A stretch of DNA of 8,373 nucleotides from JAZDJJ01 sp043804035 (GTDB lineage Bacteria; Bacteroidota; Bacteroidia; Palsa-948). Shown piece after piece: positions 6,594-8,373 of the stretch (the first letter of the stretch is position 1; each line of letters starts with the position of its first letter). Both the position numbers and the translations under genes were made by a program. The DNA lies in the NCBI GenBank assembly GCA_043804035.1, contig JAZDJJ010000070.1, positions 1-8,373 of the forward strand, written 5' to 3'. The notes under the pieces were generated by a model. It ran no database searches, was not told where the DNA came from, and was given only the letters and a program-made list of their open reading frames with translations.

Positions 6594-7769
6594 TTACAGC
6601 AATTCAAATATCCCAGCCGCACCTTGTCCTGTTCCTACACACATTGTTACCATTCCATATTTCTTTTTTCTTCTGCGAAGTTCGTTGAAAATTTGTATCG
6701 ATAATTTAGTACCGCTACATCCCAGCGGATGTCCAGTTGCAATTGCACCTCCGTTTACATTCACGATATCAGGATCCAAATTTAATTCACGTATAACTGC
6801 GAGTGACTGCGATGCGAATGCTTCGTTCAGTTCAATTAAATCTATATCGTGTTGTTTCAATCCTGCTTGCTTTAATGCTTTTGGAATTGCGAATACAGGA
6901 CCAATTCCCATAATGCGAGGCGAAACGCCCACTACTGCAAACGAAACCAAATGTGCAATAGGTTTTAGATTATTTTCTTTCATAAATTTTTCGCTCACTA
7001 CCATCACGAAAGCAGAACCGTCACTCGTCTGAGAAGAATTTCCTGCCGTTACACAGCCGTTGTTTGCAAAAACAGGTTTTAATTTCGCCAGTGCATCCAT
7101 GTTTGTATCTACACGAGGACCTTCATCTGTGTTAATAATAACTTCACGCGTTTTCTTTTTCTCATTTTCATCTAAATAATTTTCCAAAACTTTTATCGGA
7201 ACAATTTCATCTTTAAATTTTCCTGCTTTGATTGCCGCAATTGCTTTCAAATGAGAGTTCATTGCAAACTTATCCTGATCTTCTCGCGAGATATTATATT
7301 TTTTCGCCACCGCTTCGGCAGTCAAACCCATTCCCCAATAATAATCAGGATGAGTTTTTGCTATTTCATAATTTGGTACTATTCGCCATCCGCCCATCGG
7401 AATCAAACTCATGCTCTCTGCACCACCTGCAATGATGCACTCTGCCATCCCTGAATTTATTTTCGCACTTGCAATGGCAATTGTTTCCAGACCTGATGCG
7501 CAGTAACGGTTTATCGTCATTCCCGGAACTTTATCATTGTCTAATGCCAATAGCGAAATCAATCGTCCAATGTTCAGCCCTTGTTCTGCTTCGGGCATTG
7601 CATTGCCCACAATCACATCGTCAACCTGTTCTTTATTTACATTCGGAATTACTTGCATCATAAAGCGAATTACTTCTGCCGCCAAATCATCTGTGCGAGT
7701 AAAACGAAATCCTCCGCGGTTTGCTTTGCACACTGCGCTTCGGAATCCTATTGTAATGTATGCGTTCAT
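6594..7769 (-). CDS. Acetyl-CoA C-acyltransferase (3-ketoacyl-CoA thiolase, FadA type)
   Basis: Thiolases cleave 3-ketoacyl-CoA with CoA to acetyl-CoA and a shortened acyl-CoA (last step of beta-oxidation), or run the reverse condensation. The 391-residue length is normal. The nucleophile is C90 in INRYCASGLE, with H347 in GHPLGCSGTK and the second cysteine C377 in CVGTGQGAAG. N315 lies in ELNEAF. GGAESMS (~115-121) and TAGNSSQTSDGSA are further family blocks. The motif style fits degradative FadA/FadI enzymes better than biosynthetic acetoacetyl-CoA thiolases, but specificity cannot be settled from sequence, so no symbol is given. The start is the ATG at 7769-7767; no Shine-Dalgarno is seen. 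The gene converges on rseP with 87 bases between stop codons. The usual partner, a 3-hydroxyacyl-CoA dehydrogenase, is not in the window; a dead IS1 relic lies upstream instead. Confidence 0.95.
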   Translation of the reverse strand: MNAYITIGFRSAVCKANRGGFRFTRTDDLAAEVIRFMMQVIPNVNKEQVDDVIVGNAMPEAEQGLNIGRLISLLALDNDKVPGMTINRYCASGLETIAIASAKINSGMAECIIAGGAESMSLIPMGGWRIVPNYEIAKTHPDYYWGMGLTAEAVAKKYNISREDQDKFAMNSHLKAIAAIKAGKFKDEIVPIKVLENYLDENEKKKTREVIINTDEGPRVDTNMDALAKLKPVFANNGCVTAGNSSQTSDGSAFVMVVSEKFMKENNLKPIAHLVSFAVVGVSPRIMGIGPVFAIPKALKQAGLKQHDIDLIELNEAFASQSLAVIRELNLDPDIVNVNGGAIATGHPLGCSGTKLSIQIFNELRRRKKKYGMVTMCVGTGQGAAGIFELL

Positions 7770-7798
7770 TTTTTTTTGGATTTATTATTATTGTTAGG

Positions 7799-7806
7799 CA
7801 AAAATA
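7799..7806 (-). promoter_or_regulatory. Candidate -7 promoter element of the thiolase gene
   Basis: TATTTTTG on the minus strand exactly matches the Bacteroidota TAnnTTTG element and lies 30 bases before the thiolase start codon. I do not see a convincing TTTG at the -33 position. Confidence 0.4.
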
Positions 7807-7811
7807 GTGAA

Positions 7812-7823
7812 ATTGAATTCAAT
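7812..7823. promoter_or_regulatory. Perfect 12-bp palindrome upstream of the thiolase promoter element
   Basis: ATTGAATTCAAT is perfectly self-complementary. It sits 5 bases upstream of the candidate TATTTTTG, between the -7 and -33 positions, where a dimeric repressor would interfere with RNA polymerase. No regulator gene is visible, so an operator role is only inferred. Confidence 0.3.
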
Positions 7824-7827
7824 CTTG

Positions 7828-7864
7828 AAGTGCAGATAAATTTAGAAAATTTCACTCTGCACTT
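7828..7864. repeat. 9-bp inverted repeat with 19-base loop
   Basis: AAGTGCAGA (7828-7836) pairs perfectly with TCTGCACTT (7856-7864), and on the plus strand a T-run continues to 7867. The 3' part is also a near direct repeat: TTGAAGTGCAGATAAA at 7825-7840 recurs, one base shorter, around 7866-7879. It could be a terminator on the plus strand or debris beside the IS1 relic; no plus-strand gene precedes it. Confidence 0.4.
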
Positions 7865-7905
7865 TTTGAAGCAGATAAAAAATGGCACGAACTTAAAATA
7901 TGGCA

Positions 7906-8373
7906 TTAGTAACTAAGTATACACAATTGATTATTCCGCTTTAGCATTAATAGTTTTATAGAGTATTCAAGCATTTCCTTGCTTTTGCTATAGTATAGCA
8001 TTTTGTCTTTCTTCTTAATCTTACCAAGTAATGACGCAATAAACTATTATAACTCTCTACTGTAAATGTTTACTTCTTTGTTTGAATATGTTTGCTTTTG
8101 GTACAAACTTTTCATATGGTTCCCAGTAGTCCGTCATTATTTTTTTGATTTTTTGTGCTTTATCTTTTTCCATAACTTTTCACCTGTTTTTGTTGTCCTG
8201 TCACCCAAAACGAATTGGACGAATTTTTTCCCATTTCTATCAACAGCAATCCATATCCAACAATAGTTTTTTTTCGTTGTATATAACTGTGCATCTCATC
8301 TAATTCTACTATTTTTATTGCTCTATTACTCTTTATTTCATCGGCTTGTTGTCCATATTTTCTTATCCATTTT
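7906..8373 (-). pseudogene. IS1-family transposase relic (DDE domain), N-terminus off-window
   Basis: Reading the minus strand and switching frames reconstructs an IS1-type catalytic domain: KWIRKYGQQADEIK, VELDEMHSYIQRKK, NYCWIWIAVDRNGKKFVQF, VLGDRTTKTGEKLWKKIK, IMTDYWEPYEKFVPK, TFTVESYNSLLRHYLVRLRR, and SKSKEMLEYSIKLLM, with the stop at 7908-7906. Acidic residues expected for catalysis are still present: D in DEM (8300-8298), D in TDYW (8131-8129) and E in VES (8057-8055). At least five lesions break it: one A missing in the A-run at 8267-8274, one A missing at 8140-8146, a frameshift near 8090-8098, a TAA at 8072-8070 where a lysine-rich segment should continue, and a 5-bp tandem duplication at 7989-7998. 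It cannot make an active transposase. The zinc-finger and helix-turn-helix part would lie beyond 8373. Confidence 0.88.

Noticed and set aside
6685..7916. Several plus-strand frames opposite and beyond the thiolase
   Set aside because: They are Ser/Cys/His-rich antisense translations of thiolase codons with no family features.
8066..8266. Plus-strand 66-codon frame rich in Phe
   Set aside because: It is the complement of the AT-rich IS1 transposase relic.
7906..8373. Transposase lesions as sequencing errors
   Set aside because: A nonsense codon and a 5-bp duplication are not homopolymer errors, and homopolymers in dxr (for example the T-run near 4142-4149) are in frame. Error in the two A-runs alone remains possible.

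Overview
The window looks like a chromosomal segment from a member of the Bacteroidota. The DNA is AT-rich. Genes mostly lack clear Shine-Dalgarno sites, and one TAnnTTTG-type promoter element is visible. The gene content fits: a long secreted FG-GAP/PKD-like repeat protein, a Bacteroidota-style RseP, a FadA-type thiolase, a four-helix-bundle 'S23' protein and an IS1-family relic. No finer taxonomic call is possible from this sequence.

Layout. Bases 1-2678 (minus strand) hold the first 892 codons of a large exported protein: signal peptide, Ig-like domain, seven FG-GAP/VCBS-type loops and a tandem array of ~90-94-residue PKD-like repeats that runs off the left edge. Bases 2679-3139 are non-coding and contain a foldback element of about 310 bp built from three related inverted copies of a 'GGNCGGTTCC'-like terminus. 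Bases 3140-4294 (plus) encode DXR of the MEP isoprenoid pathway. Bases 4295-5171 separate dxr from rseP. They hold 15 heptamers of CCGAAAY, a four-helix-bundle gene, a short palindromic repeat, and two 103-bp direct repeats that carry the heptamer in inverted orientation. The second direct repeat ends exactly at the rseP start codon. Bases 5172-6506 (plus) encode RseP. Bases 6594-7769 (minus) encode a thiolase, convergent with rseP. Bases 7906-8373 (minus) are a multiply broken IS1-family transposase that continues past the right edge.

How it fits together. DXR and RseP are housekeeping genes that I recall as frequent neighbours in Bacteroidota; here they are spread apart by a repeat-flanked one-gene cassette. 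A perfect 20-bp inverted repeat brackets the four-helix-bundle gene, with one copy on the left and two on the right. This suggests that the repeats and the gene form a single mobile or rearranging unit. The cassette is the most interesting object in the window. The foldback element, the PKD-repeat array with an 82-bp identical stretch, and the decayed IS1 copy are further signs of repeat-driven change around a conserved core.
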